A DNA stretch of 41,747 nucleotides, taken from positions 2,553,429-2,595,175 of the forward strand of contig NW_003314269.1 in the NCBI RefSeq assembly GCF_000143415.4. Reading direction: 5' to 3'. Positions within the stretch are counted from its first letter, which is position 1. Each line of letters begins with the position of its first letter. A model generated the notes under the pieces. That model worked only from the letters and a program-made list of their open reading frames with translations. It was not told where the DNA came from and ran no database searches. The position numbers and the translations under genes were made by a program. Of the stretch, positions 1 through 11,246 are shown one piece after another. Origin of the DNA: Selaginella moellendorffii (taxonomy: Eukaryota; Streptophyta; Lycopodiopsida; Selaginellales; Selaginellaceae).

Positions 1-859
1 CTATAATAGGTAGATAGATTTAACACAATTGTTGATTTTTTTGGTAATGAAATATAGGAAGTTTAATACTTGGACACATAATTTTTCTGAGTATAAAAAA
101 TTGTTTGCATAAATGACATAAAAAATGTATATTCAGTTTAAAATTTGATTTTATTTTTTCTTTTTGAAAATTTTCTTACTTTCTATATCATATAAAAACC
201 ACTTATCAAAAATAAATATTTGGCAGTTTTAAATGCTGGATTTAAAAATAATTGTTTTTCTCAACAATCTTCAAATGGAAAAAGTATATTATAATTAGAA
301 TAAAATTGTACAATTTTACTTTTTTATACAATCAGAGAATAATAAGGATAATTATGAGTTTTTTAAACTTAAAAAAATGGTATTATATACTAAATAAAAA
401 TACATCATAATAAAAAAAACATTCATATAACACTAAACTATTTTTTATTTTGTGATTTTATTTTTTATTTTTCTGATCACTTCTAATCTCACCATCGTTG
501 ACACTATCATTAGACTGTCAGAGAGAAACTTAAACATTCCTAAATATTTTAGTCCCCAAATTTGTTACTATTTAAAATGAACATAAGTTCTTAGCCAAGT
601 GGCATTAATGGAGTAAAATGTAGCATATAGATCCTTTTTTGTTCATCCAGACAGAAGATCGTTCCAAGGAAAAAGGAGACAAGGTATTGGTTTCAATTGA
701 GACACTCCAGAAGATGAATATTCTCTTGTCTCGACTTGGAAAAGTTCTTTCTCTTCTCCGCGTGCACGCGTGGTCAAACCTGGCAAGCTCTTTGAGGGAG
801 GAGAAAGGAAGGGCTAAGAGGTTTCATTCGATCGATTGGCCGACTGGTAAATTAAAAGG
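1..859. other. AT-rich intergenic DNA
   Basis: This stretch is strongly AT-rich to about position 640, with short A/T runs and no conserved reading frame. A 74-codon frame at 639-863 overlaps the start of the syntaxin gene and has no recognisable domain, so it is more likely leader sequence. Nothing else is supported here. Confidence 0.6.
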
Positions 860-1756
860 ATGAATAATTTGCTATCGAGTTCCTTCCCTCGGGGATCCGA
901 CATGGAGGCCAGCCCCCTGGACGTGGAGATGGCGGTCCACAACTCGGAGAAGAGCCTGGTGGGCTTTTTCGAAGAGGTGAGCAAGATTAAGGACGCCATG
1001 GACGCGATCCAGGAGCTCCTCCTCAAGCTCAACGAGGACAATGAGTCGAGCAAGGGCATTCACAGACCGGGAGCCATGAGAGAGCTCCGGTTGCGCATGG
1101 ACGAACACGTATCCCTCGTGCTCAAGAACGGGCGCTCGATCAAATCCAAGCTCGAGGCGCTGGATGCGAGCAATCTGGCCAACAGGAAGGTGAAAGGCTG
1201 CGAGGAGGGCTCGTCCACCGATCGAACCAGGATGTCCATCACCAACAGCCTCCGGATCAAGCTTCGCGACCTGATGGCCGATTTCGCAAACTTGCGGGAG
1301 AGGATGAGCAGCGAGTACCGCGGGACGATCGAGCGCCGTTACTTCACCGTCACGGGCGAACAGGCGAGCCAGGAGGTGATCGAGCGGATGATCCAGACGG
1401 GGGAGAGCGAAAATTTCTTACGGAAGGCCATCCAGGAGCAGGGGAGGAGGCAGATTCTCGACACAATCCAGGAGATTCAGGAGCGACACGATGCCATGAT
1501 GGAAGTGGAGAAAAATTTGCGGGAGCTGCAGCAGATCTTCCAGGATCTGGCAACACTGGTGGACGCACAGGGCGCGCAGCTTAATACAATCGAGGAACAT
1601 GTCAACAAGGCAGCGTCTTTTGTGGATCGAGGAACACAGCAGCTGGTCAAGGCCAAGCGATCGCAGAGGAGAAGCCGAAAGTGGACATGCATCGGGATAA
1701 TTATTCTCATTATCATCCTCCTCGTCATTCTTCTTCCCATTCTTACCAGAAGATGA
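860..1756 (+). CDS. Qa-SNARE syntaxin, SYP1 (SYP11/12) type
   Basis: This is a 298-residue plant syntaxin encoded without introns. Qa-SNAREs of the SYP1 group drive vesicle fusion at the plasma membrane or the cell plate. The first residues, MNNLLSSSF, match the conserved SYP1 N-terminus, which supports the start at 860. An N-terminal helical (Habc) region covers about residues 20-160 and contains the typical SMTNGL-like element ITNSLRIKL and RRYFTVTGE. The SNARE motif covers about residues 195-262, with the zero-layer glutamine in IFQDLA. A basic linker (SQRRSRKW) leads into one C-terminal membrane anchor, about residues 275-295, ending in RR, as in tail-anchored syntaxins. It resembles the cytokinesis syntaxin KNOLLE (SYP111) and the SYP12 group about equally by eye, so the subgroup is left open. 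The length agrees with the family (about 300). No domain is missing. Confidence 0.93.
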   Translation: MNNLLSSSFPRGSDMEASPLDVEMAVHNSEKSLVGFFEEVSKIKDAMDAIQELLLKLNEDNESSKGIHRPGAMRELRLRMDEHVSLVLKNGRSIKSKLEALDASNLANRKVKGCEEGSSTDRTRMSITNSLRIKLRDLMADFANLRERMSSEYRGTIERRYFTVTGEQASQEVIERMIQTGESENFLRKAIQEQGRRQILDTIQEIQERHDAMMEVEKNLRELQQIFQDLATLVDAQGAQLNTIEEHVNKAASFVDRGTQQLVKAKRSQRRSRKWTCIGIIILIIILLVILLPILTRR

Positions 1757-2878
1757 TCGAAGTGAATATATTCTGATTATACAAGAGAACTGAAATAAGA
1801 GTTGCTATGAGCTTTCTTCCTTTGAATTCTTCTGCAGTTGAATAGTCAATCTGAATAGTCAACCTTTTCAGTGGAGTCGAGAAACATATCCTGTGAGACT
1901 CAACCAGAAATGTTCCGCAATAAAGTTTCCAATTTTGAGCATTTGGTGAGTGAAAGTTAAGATTGCAAGCTAGCAACTCATGCAAATGAGAGTAAGGATC
2001 TGAAATGGCATTATATCCATCATCCATCAGCTTGTTGTTTCTTAGGTGACCTCTTACCAAAGAGATAACAGTAACATGTGAGATTTTTTACAGCTTTTGT
2101 ATGTGTTCTTTGCACAAGTGGCTCCTGCAAATGCTCAATGCTCTTAAAACCTATCCACAGTAGACTAAATGAACAAAAAAACATTGAAAACTGAAGAAGG
2201 TAGAGAAAGAGAGATTATAAGACCATAGTGCTTACAAGTTTTAAAGACTAGAAAAGCAAGTTCTAACATATGGCAATAATTACTCCAATGGGGTCCTAAA
2301 CCTATGTACTGCAAGGTTTGGAGATATCTTTTATCAATCTCATTGGTTTCATGATGGTAAGTTGCACTTAATTCTGAATAACATGAGAAATTTGCATCAT
2401 AAACAATAAGAGAAACTTACAATATACTGAGGGCTGTTATACAATATTAAACTGAACCACTTCTTCACAATTAGTACATAGAAGAAAATAAGTCATCTTA
2501 GTGAACTTGCTGATTTTGGACTACCACCAAAAATTGCAAGAAGTGACTATTTAGCAAAACTAACTTCAAATGTCCAACACTAAAATTTCATCAACAAATC
2601 TCTAAAGCCTTCTTACTTAAATTCTTGAACTCTTTCAGGAATAAAATTTTTCATTCACCACACAAGATTTACTGATATGGCAGAAAAATTCTCCTTTTCC
2701 CGTGGCTGTAGTTCAAATTTACCGCCCAAACTATAAAGTACTATACTGTTTTTGAAATGCTCGGTTTTACCGGGAAAAGGATCTGACCGTTTATATCCAG
2801 CCCAACGAAACATTAAACCCTGGTGGAAGAAAGCGGCGAGGGAGCGGCGAGATCCATTCTTGCGGCGTTTGATCTGAG
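1757..2878. other. Intergenic spacer, syntaxin to 3xHMG-box gene
   Basis: AT-rich spacer with no convincing coding exon. Its last ~150 bp form the presumed promoter and 5' leader of the HMG-box gene. An MSA-like element lies at 2784-2791. Confidence 0.55.
2784..2791 (-). promoter_or_regulatory. MSA-like (G2/M) element
   Basis: The plus strand reads TGACCGTT, the complement of AACGGTCA, which fits the core AACGGYYA of plant mitosis-specific activator elements bound by three-repeat MYB proteins. It lies about 200 bp upstream of a 3xHMG-box gene, a family known in Arabidopsis to be expressed in mitosis. A single short match can occur by chance. Confidence 0.35.
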
Positions 2879-2989
2879 GTAAGGATCGTCCTGCCCGATA
2901 GTTCTCCCAGGTGTTCCCTTTCCCATTTTCACATCGGTGCTGCAATAGTAGCTTTCCTTGCTATAAAAATCTGTGCCTGTGCCGCGCAG
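2879..2989 (+). other. Probable 5'-UTR intron of HMG-box gene
   Basis: The donor GATCTGAG/GTAAGG at about 2879 and the acceptor CCGCGCAG at about 2989 bracket a 111-bp segment just before the ATG at 2995. This placement explains why an upstream in-frame ATG at 2911 is unlikely to be used. Confidence 0.45.
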
Positions 2990-2994
2990 GAGAG

Positions 2995-5040
2995 ATGCCT
3001 ACCCGCAGGAAAGCCGCGGCAGCAGCGGCAGCCGCCCAAGCTCCAGCTCCGGCGATGGAGTCCAACAAGGAGAATGTGGCCGAGGGGGCTGGGGCTCCAG
3101 TGCCGGTGTCTCCACCCATGAGGGCGGCTGGAAAGGGGCTTAAGAGTGCCAGGAACTGGGAGGGGGAGCTGGAGACGATGACCCAGAAGCTCAACAAGAT
3201 GAGGCTTGAGAAGGAGGAAGTCCAGAAGCTCGTTCTGGAGCAGGGCGCCAAGATCAAGGAGCAGCACGATCGCATCGCGATGCAAAGCAAGGAGCATGAG
3301 AAGCTCCAGGAGAAGATTAGGAAGCTCGAGAAGGTCAAGGAGTTCCAGCCAAATCTTGTAAGTGTGGTTTGCTTTTTTTTTTTTTTTTCCATTTGATTCT
3401 TTTTTGCCATCGTTCTAACTTCAGCCCCGTCGCTTTTGTAGAGCATCCCTTTGCCAGACGAGTCCTCCGACGATTCGAAGGGAAAGAAGAAGAAGAATGA
3501 CCCCGAGAGAATCAAAAAGCCTCTTAGTTCGTACTTTCTTTGGTGTAACGATCAGCGTGAGAAGGTTTGGAAGCAATATTTTCGGGTGAAATTCCATCCG
3601 CTGATGCTTTGGTCTCAGGTGCGCGCGCAAAATCCCAACGCTGGTATTAAAGATCTGAGCTCCATTTTTGGCGAGCTCTGGAAATCTGTTTCGGACGAGG
3701 AGAAGAAGCCATACGAAGAGATTTACCAGAAGAACAAAGAAGAGTACCTGAAGGTGGTATATCTTAATCCAAGTCTTAGATTCTAACCAGTACTTTCTAT
3801 AAGCAGCTTGTCAGCAAGGAGAAGAGAGAAGCCGAGGCACTTAAGCTTCTACAAGACGAGAAAAACAGAAAGCTTTCGAAGGAAATTCTGGACCAATTTA
3901 TGGAATATAAAAAGGTTTGGTATCTAGTGGTTTGTTTTTTAGCTGATGCATGACATTGTTTGTTCTTGTTCTTGATTGTTTCAGGAAATCCAAGCCCAGG
4001 CGAAACCAAAAAAGTAAGTTGTCTTAGTTTGATGCACAAAGTTCGCTCTTATACTGCTCTTTCAGGAAGGAAAAGGACCCGGAAAAGCCAAAAAGGCCCA
4101 CGACTGGCTACATGGCTTACTCAGAGGAACGAAGGCCCGCTTTGATGAATGAGAATCTCAAGGTCCCACAGGTCAGCACATTTTTTGTTCTGCTGGTCTT
4201 GTCGATTTATTATCATGTTTCACAGATAGGAAAAATACTTGGCGAAGAATGGCGAAGCATGGATGAAAAAGCACGTGCACCTTATGAGAAGGTACTTCGC
4301 TTTCACCATTCCAGTTAACCCTTCCTGTGTTTTTGTCTAGATTGCTACTGACGCAAAGGCTACATACCTCACTGAAATGGAGGCTTACAATAAGAAAAAA
4401 GCCCAGGTAAGGCACGTTTTGCTCATGCTTTCTAGAACTTGAACACCTCTTTTGACTCCAGGAGGAAGTTGTCGCAGAGCAAGCTCTGAAAGAGAAGGCG
4501 AAAAGAGACAAGGTCTGTGGTTTGGAGCTGCTGAAGCAGAAAGAGAAGGAAGACGAAGTTAAGAAGGTTCTGTTTCTCTTCTTCCTCTCTGCGTGTTGAT
4601 ATAGTTAAGTAATCTCTGCAGGCAATGAAAGCGGAGAAAGCACCACGCAAAGCTAAAGCCAAGACAGCCGAGCCAGGAAAACCGAAGAAGGCGGCGACGG
4701 CTTACATCCTGTTTGGGTAAGAGAATTTTGTATTGTAGTTCCACGTCTCAAACCTTCACATTTAGAATGGAATACCGGAAGAAGTTACAGGCCGAGATGC
4801 CAACAGCGAAGTTCGCAGAGCTCACTGCGCTCGTTGCGAGCAAATGGAACGTAAGTTGGAAAAGAGCTTTGACAAGGCAACAACTCATTTCTTTGATTGT
4901 GGCAGGAGATGGGCGCCGAGGAGAAGCAGCCTTACGTCGATCAAGCAGGCGTTGAGAAGCAAAAGTATCAGGAAGCTATGGAGGAATTCAAGAGGCTCAG
5001 TCCAGATCCCAAGGACGGAGCTACGACCTCCACAACTTAG
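2995..5040 (+). CDS. 3xHMG-box protein (HMGB6/HMGB13-like)
   Basis: By eye the gene has 12 coding exons: 2995-3357, 3442-3564, 3619-3753, 3807-3914, 3985-4013, 4066-4171, 4226-4291, 4341-4406, 4462-4566, 4622-4716, 4766-4850 and 4906-5040. All junctions are GT-AG and keep phase, giving 471 residues. An Ala-rich N-terminus with an SNKEN stretch is followed by a long charged helix/coiled coil (about residues 50-120). Three HMG boxes follow, at about 146-208 (RIKKPLSSYFLW), 261-330 (KPKRPTTGYMAYS) and 387-455 (KAATAYILFG), separated by Lys/Glu-rich linkers. HMG boxes bend DNA; plant three-box members bind mitotic chromosomes. The MPTRRK start is preferred over the in-frame ATG at 2911, which lies in a likely leader intron. 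The gene converges on the saccharopine-dehydrogenase-like copy whose 3' end lies near 5168. Confidence 0.9.
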
Positions 5041-5167
5041 CGTGAGATTGCCTACTTTGCAAAAGCGTCCATTCAATGATAGATGTTGAATGTGAATGAT
5101 GTTAAATTTCCATCCACTCTTTGCTATGGTGTATCGCTTTGATTAGCCTTTTAGTATCACGAAACCT

Positions 5168-6977
5168 TCAATGTAAATGATAATAGCTTACTATCATTGC
5201 ATATCTTGACGTCCCTGTGGATGCCTTCTCCAAAAGGCCTTCCCTGCATTCTATGGGGATCCCTTCTCTCTGCCAGACAAACTTTTCTTGAGCTTTTCAT
5301 TGTGCAAGCACACCCCTACTTACTTCCTCGGGAAACCAGACTCCAGGCAGTGTTTTGCCTTGCAAGATGGGAACTACAAACGCTGCAGTTGCTGCTCCTG
5401 CGCACCTGGAGATTTTCCAGAAGCTTAAATGAGTTCTTAGATCGCGCAAATGCGGAACGTTACTTAACACTGAAAGATCTGGATGCGTGTATAGTCCAGT
5501 AGATCTCGTGCCATCTTTGCAATCCAAGTCCACCTGTGACGGGTAGACCAAAGAAGCAAGCTTGAGATCCAAGATATAATGAATAAAAGCAGCCACATCT
5601 TTCTTACTCGCATCGAAACCTTTCCTCCCACAAGAACATCAATGGCTCTGACAGCTGGATCGGACAATCTTGCAAAGCTCTCCACTTTGGAGTAGTCTTC
5701 GAGAAATTCCTGGTAAAAAAGAAATAACATATTCGTGAAGAAAGAGTGCTCACCATTCCCGCAATTTGGCTCAGTAGCCAGTTCCAGAAGAAGGGAGCGG
5801 TACCAAATTTCGCTGTTACGTTTGGAATGTTTAGAATCTCATGAGCCGTAGTAACTTCGGGAAGATTTCTGAGAAGAAATAAAAAAGTAGAAATTCGTTC
5901 TTCTTCAGAAAGTTTTGCACGATAGAGATGCAGACTTACATGCCAAATACAGAACGTTTGCCAACTCCATCTCCAAAATCCACTTTTGTCTCATCAGTGT
6001 ATGGCTTTAGCTTCAACAGCTTTCCTGCTTAAAAATGTTTTGCAGTCTGAAAATCAAGCAGGTTGACTACCTTGACTGTAAACTGACACATTTTGGTTTA
6101 AAAGCAGAAGACTTGTGGCTAAAACAGTCGGACCCGCGCCGCCGGACCCTGCAATAAAGTAAGAAAATCTGCACGTGATCTAAGTCAAGGAAGAAGAAAC
6201 AAAAAGAACATACTTCAGTTCTTCTGGTTTGCTCGCATTTTCTTGAGCCATCCGAACAAGCTCTGCTGCCATTACTGCAAGAGGAGCATATGAGCAACCA
6301 TCTGAGAAAAACCTGCAGTGTACTATTGCTCACTCCCGGACAAAGTCCAGACATGACGATTGCCGAAACACCAGCTTCGACTGCTTTGTCGTGAAAGGAT
6401 TTGGCGAGCCGAGCGTGGGATAAATCATCGCAGATATCAATATATGAAATCTGCGCAACACAAAATGAGCTCAAGAGTTTGTTCCACTTGCCTCACCTTC
6501 TTCTCGATTGCAGCTTCTAAAACAGTGCAGCGCTTCCGGGATTGGAAGGGGCCAGCCGAATGAATTACCAGATCAGCACCTGGACGACGTGAAACACACA
6601 CGAAAAGTGCACCACAGTCCTACCATCAAGAGCGATTGTTATCGACTCGAAATCATCGATGTCCACACTCTGAAACGTTGTTCCAACTCCAATCTCGGAC
6701 GCTAGTCCTTCGCCCTTCTCCCTGAAAGTTCATTTTTCAACGAGTGAGCTCGAGCTTCAATTTTAGACACGTACCTGTTCCTTCCAGCAAGGACAAGCCT
6801 GAGTTTCGGAGAAGTCTTGGCCAGCGAGCGAGCAATGGAGCTCCCAACACGCCCGGTGCCTCCTATCAACACCACTCTCTTGCTCTTAGTGTCTGTAAGT
6901 TGGGCAGAACTTTTCGAGATTGTCGATGAAATCGTTGGCAATCCAAACCGAGAAACTTGTCGCTGAAAAGCTGCCAT
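5168..6977 (-). CDS. Saccharopine-dehydrogenase-like protein, copy 1
   Basis: Twelve exons on the minus strand: 6977-6775, 6721-6624, 6579-6497, 6450-6324, 6274-6214, 6168-6071, 6024-5940, 5868-5754, 5709-5608, 5533-5469, 5405-5324 and 5269-5168. They join in phase to about 406 residues. The Ser/Thr-rich N-terminus looks like a plastid transit peptide. Next come the Rossmann dinucleotide motif VVLIGGTGRVGSS, an HSAGPF segment, the YIDICDD and GLCPGVSN blocks, and KFGTAPFFWNW. This is the order of the plant saccharopine-dehydrogenase-like NAD(P)-binding proteins (Arabidopsis At1g50450 type), whose substrate is unknown to me. It is not the bifunctional LKR/SDH enzyme. The last exon differs from copy 2: a small deletion disturbs the final splice junction, and reading through donor-like GTAAGCT ends at 5168 without the PWMVE tail. 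The C-terminus is therefore uncertain. Confidence 0.8.
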
Positions 6978-7110
6978 TTTCCTTTGCTAACACGAAGTCC
7001 CGAGGCTCCTCATGTAAGGAGTGAGACATCAACGTCACTATCTTCGAACAACAATTGTGAGTTGAATGCTTTGTGGAGCCGAATAATGTGTAACACGAGA
7101 TTCAGACGTC

Positions 7111-9137
7111 TCATTCGAGATATATGCCGAAGCCTATCTCTTTAGGATCTCCCTCGACCATCCAAGGTGACCTGCACAGCGACGTAACATCAGCACAAGA
7201 AAGCTCATTTTCTCGTTCTGATAGCTTACGTGTTCATCACGAAACTCGATGTTCCTTTTGACGCCTGCTGGAGGAGTTGTTCTCGATACTGAAAAGGAAT
7301 GGCCTCGTCCTGAATGGAAAGCTGTCTAGTGATAGAATACAAAAGAGAAATGAGCAAAGGATATTGCCTGTTCAGGGAACCAGACTCCAGGTCGAGTTTT
7401 GCCTTGTAAAACTGGTGCTGCGAAGGCTGCAGTAGCCGAACCAACGCATCTGAAAATGAAACAGCATGGAAACAATTTTCTTTGAGAGAAAAGTAAGGAG
7501 AGGGAAATGTTGCTTACACGGATAGATTGCGATGAGTATACAGTCCAACAGCTCGTTTCCCATCCGTGCAGCTCAAGTCTACCTGCATGTCTTGCCGTCA
7601 AACTTACAGGATAATATCCGGGAAGTTAGAACTTTACCCGCATTGAGACTTTTGCTCCAACTAAACGATCAATTATTCGTACGGCAAAAGCTGAAATCTT
7701 AGCCAAGGATTGTACTTTGGAATCATCTTTCAGAAAATCCTGCATACTTTCTCAGTAGAACTAAAAGAAAGGCCATACATTAAGTTCTCAATACCCGTCC
7801 TGCAATCGCGCCCATAATCCAGTTCCAGAAGAAGGGAGCGGTACCGAAGCGAGCAGTTATGGTAGGAACTTTCAAATTCTCAAACGCTGTCACGACTTCA
7901 GGAAGGTTTCTGGCTAGCAAAAACAAAGCTCTCAAAAGCACAAGTTGTTTGCATGGACTTACATCAAGAATACGGAACGTTTGCCGACCGCTTTCCCAAA
8001 ATCTACTATCCTCTCCCCACTAAACGGGTCCAGCTTTACAACTTTTCCTGTGCATTCAAAGACAACTTTGAGATGCTGGAAGCAACAGTACGAGAACATA
8101 ACCTTTGCTATACGTTAAGACTTGCTCGCTGAGAAGTAAGAAACTTGTTGCAAGAATCGTAGGACCAACACCACCAGATCCCGCGGTGAAGTAAGAGAAC
8201 CTGGCAGCCTGTTTTTAGTTCAGTGTAACTCAGCAGCATTATCTTATTCTAATGTTTTGAGCCAAGCTTTTTACCTTAGCTCTCGAGGTCTGCTTCCAGC
8301 CGAACTCTCTCTAGCAAGCCGGACAAGCTCTGCGGCCATAACTGCAGTAAATCCAAACTTAGCGAGACAATTAGATGCTTGCATATGGAATGTGAGATTC
8401 TCTGAACGAACTGTTGCTCACTCCAGGATATAGCCCCGTGGTGATAATCGCAGGAACGCCAGCCTCTACTGCCTTGTTGTGAAGGGACTTTGCAAGTTGA
8501 GCGTGAGTTAGATCATCGCAGACATCAATATATGGAACCTGGATAATAGCACACACGTAAATATGTCTCCAAAGTTCTATGGACGCTTTCTTACCTTTGT
8601 CTCGATGGCGGCCTCCAATACTGTGCAACGATTTTTGCGTTGAAATGGCCCAGCGGAATGGATCACCAGCTTCGCACCTGGATCAAAGTCATTTATCTCA
8701 AAGAAAAATTACACAAACACACAAACACACAAACGACCAAAAGCAAAACAAGAAAAAACTCTCACCTTCTATAGCTTGTGCCACCGAGTTTAAATCCTCT
8801 ATATCCACAGCTCGAAATTTCGTTCCAGCCCCAATCTCGGACGCTATTCCCTCTCCTCTCTCCCTGGCATTGGCAATCCACATTCCTAGCCCCTCAATAT
8901 CACCGATCCATACCTGTTTCGTCCAGCGAGAACGAGCTGGAGATCCGGCCACACCCTTGCAAGCGCTCGCGCTGTGGAGCTCCCGACGCGGCCAGTCCCT
9001 CCAATCAGCACCACTTCCTTCTTCTCCGGGCCTGGACCTGCGAGAGACGAGGAAGCGCCGCACACGATCGAGAAATGCCGGCAGGAGATCGCCGGCTGCT
9101 GCCATGGCGGCGGCAATCCTGAAGAACTCAAAATCAT
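7111..9137 (-). CDS. Saccharopine-dehydrogenase-like protein, copy 2
   Basis: Tandem paralogue of copy 1, same strand and same exon layout, with about 420 residues predicted. The start at 9137 gives a basic, Ser/Cys-rich leader and then VVLIGGTGRVGSSTARAL, the NAD(P)-binding loop. Later blocks are HSAGPFQRKNRC, YIDVCDDLTHAQLAKS, GLYPGVSN, FSYFTAGSGGVGPT, RFGTAPFFWNW and GVWFPEQ. The intron at 7367-7310 begins with GC rather than GT (CAG/GCAATA). A final exon after the acceptor at about 7168 encodes SPWMVEGDPKEIGFGIYLE and stops at 7111; this tail matches the conserved end of plant homologues, so the stop at 7226 is probably only an intron read-through. Function as for copy 1: an NAD(P)-dependent oxidoreductase fold, substrate unknown. 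Confidence 0.82.
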
Positions 9138-9482
9138 CGTCGTGTGTAGCGATTGGTGGAATGCCCTCCACGGCTATCACACATGCTCGCCATTCCGGAC
9201 CAGAATGCCCTCCCACATTCCGGATGAGAATCATCAAGGTACTAAGTCAACAGTCTTGAACTTTTGCATTGACTACGTTGACTTGCATTATGTTTGAGCG
9301 AACAAATAATCTTTAATTTCTTTCAAAACTCCTCTCTTGCTGGGCAACTTCTGGTCATTCTTCTAAAACTTTTTGCAGCCAAATTGGATCGTGCTAGCTT
9401 AAAGATAGAACATTGCATGCTTGGAAGACAGGGAAATCCTGGATACTTAAGCCGGCGGGGCCAAGGATGTAGCCGGGTTTCA
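9138..9482. other. Divergent intergenic region
   Basis: This 345-bp spacer lies between the start of saccharopine-dehydrogenase-like copy 2 (minus) and the start of the E2-F-box pseudogene (plus). Its last ~60 bp resemble the sequence just upstream of the intact E2-F-box gene (near 11850), so the duplication included part of the promoter. No gene is seen. Confidence 0.55.
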
Positions 9483-11246
9483 ATGAGCACCCAGTCATGG
9501 CTCCGAGTCTAGCGCGACCTCACGGAGCTGACCAAGGAGCCGCTTCAGGGCATCCAGGTTTGCAGCAATACCAACCGGCTGGACCGGATGTGCCTCGTCC
9601 TCTCGCCGCTCAGCGGCCCCTACGCGGGCGTCAACCTCCACCTCTACGTCTGCATTCCTGTCGACTATCCCCACGCCCCTCCGCAGATTAGCATCCAGAC
9701 GCCCGTCCCACACCCCAACGTCTTCGGCTCCTTCATCTGCTGCGACATCCTCAAGCCCGCTTCCACGGGGCGGCTACACCCCGGCCTAGTTGCTCAAGTA
9801 CCTCTTCCTCCAGCTTCTCAGCTTCTTCAGCAGCAAGTTTGTGCAGCAGGACTATGGCCACGAGGCGGTGGAGCTGGAGAGCTAGACCCTGGCGGACGGT
9901 GACTTAGACTCCTCGGATCCTTTGGATTGCGTGAAGCGCTTCTCGTGTGCCAACTGTGGATTCAATGTTGCTTTTCTCGGATTGAAGAGCGCTCCAGAAT
10001 CGATTCTGTCGCGAGTCCAGCCAAGATTAAAAGTGAGTCTGATGATCATCTCTCGATGGACCTTTTCGAGACGCTGGGCGTGGACTCCTGCCTCGAGATC
10101 GTGGACAGGCTCTCGGACCAGGAGGCCATAAGGCTGACACCGGCCTGCGGCGGCGTGAGAGAGCTGGTCAACACGGAGAACTTGCTGCTACGCCGGCAGC
10201 TGGTTTGCTTCTTTCTGCGCAAGACTTTCAAGGAGCGCGACACGATCCTGGGGATTGGAGTGTCGTGCCCCGTCGGCCCTGCGTTTCTCCTACGAGGATT
10301 TCAATCGCTTCCTCCAGCTGGTTCTGGACGAGGATCACTTCCGTCGCGCCAGACCGCTGATAGACGACTCGCTCAAGAGCCTTGCTCTCAGCTTCCCCAG
10401 GAAACCGACGGCTTCGGCAGTGCCAACTTCGGTGGTTCTCCAGACGCTGCCTGCGCTGAATGGTTTTCAGATCGCCAGAAAAGCGAGCTCAGCAACCCTA
10501 AAGTTGTGCATGGCACTGCAAGGGGCTATTGCCACCTCTTCTCCAAGCTGGTGCGAGAGGACCATCGCCTGGAAGAGGAAAACCAGCACAAGGTTGACGC
10601 GTTCATATCCAACATCGAGCTTCGCAGCAAGGATCACGTCCCCAACCTTGGCGAGTTCTTGACGTATTTACTGGGTTGGGTTCGTATGATTTTACGTAAG
10701 ATTCACAAACAATAAACAACTGAAAGTTTGCGGGCTCTTCCTGATTCTCACCAGAAACGTCCTTTGGGCCTTGGAGGTATACCTTGCGTACTTTGAGCCA
10801 GCCAACTATCCCTCCGAGGTCCGTCTCCAGCACACGTTTTTGAGGCAAATGCCGATGGCCTCAGGCCGGTGATGTTCCAGATTTGCTTCTTTCATATGAC
10901 GAGATCAACAAAATTCGACTAGAGTTATGGGTTCCCATCAGACGAGATGTGCTCCAGGCTTCTCCAGACCATCAAGGACATCTATAGCGTCAAGGAGTAC
11001 CTCCGGATATTTTGATCTGGTGGGATGTGGAATATGATCAAGCTTCTCAAGCAGGCCATTGTCTCGAGCGAGAAGAGAGGGTATCATGTGGTACGCTACT
11101 CTAGACACGAGCTCTATGTGCTGAGAAGAGCCGTGGAGCGGAAGTGCCCTCCTCCCTCGGGATTGAACATGTCAAGGCTCCGGTGCATTGCCACGCAAAT
11201 TTTCTTCCCGAATGAAAACAAACGTCACAACAGGCAAAGATGGTGA
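9483..11246 (+). pseudogene. Decayed copy of the E2-F-box fusion gene
   Basis: The whole stretch follows the intact gene at 11917-13890 from its MST start to its C-terminal NENKR/RW end. Codon 10 is TAG where the intact gene has CAG. A deletion of about 44 bp near 9770 removes the Tyr/Gly-rich segment after the E2 active site and shifts the frame. Further stops and indels follow, including a stop near 9885, a replaced stretch at about 10670-10735 and a deletion near 11015. Catalytic-site codons (HPNVFGSFICCDIL) and the F-box-like segment are still readable piecewise. The open pieces are not separate genes. The upstream homology shows that it arose by tandem DNA duplication. Confidence 0.9.

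Noticed and set aside
2911-2994. Upstream in-frame ATG of the HMG-box gene
   Set aside because: The added residues lie in a probable leader intron (GTAAGG...CGCAG) and do not resemble the family; MPTRRK is the better start.
8698-9237. 179-codon minus-strand frame over the start of saccharopine-dehydrogenase-like copy 2
   Set aside because: It reads an intron and the first exon in the wrong frame; only the part after about 8870 is the true second exon. The spliced model explains the conservation better.
8579-9259. 226-codon plus-strand frame opposite copy 2
   Set aside because: It lies antisense to exons of a recognised gene and has no domain; it is a shadow frame.
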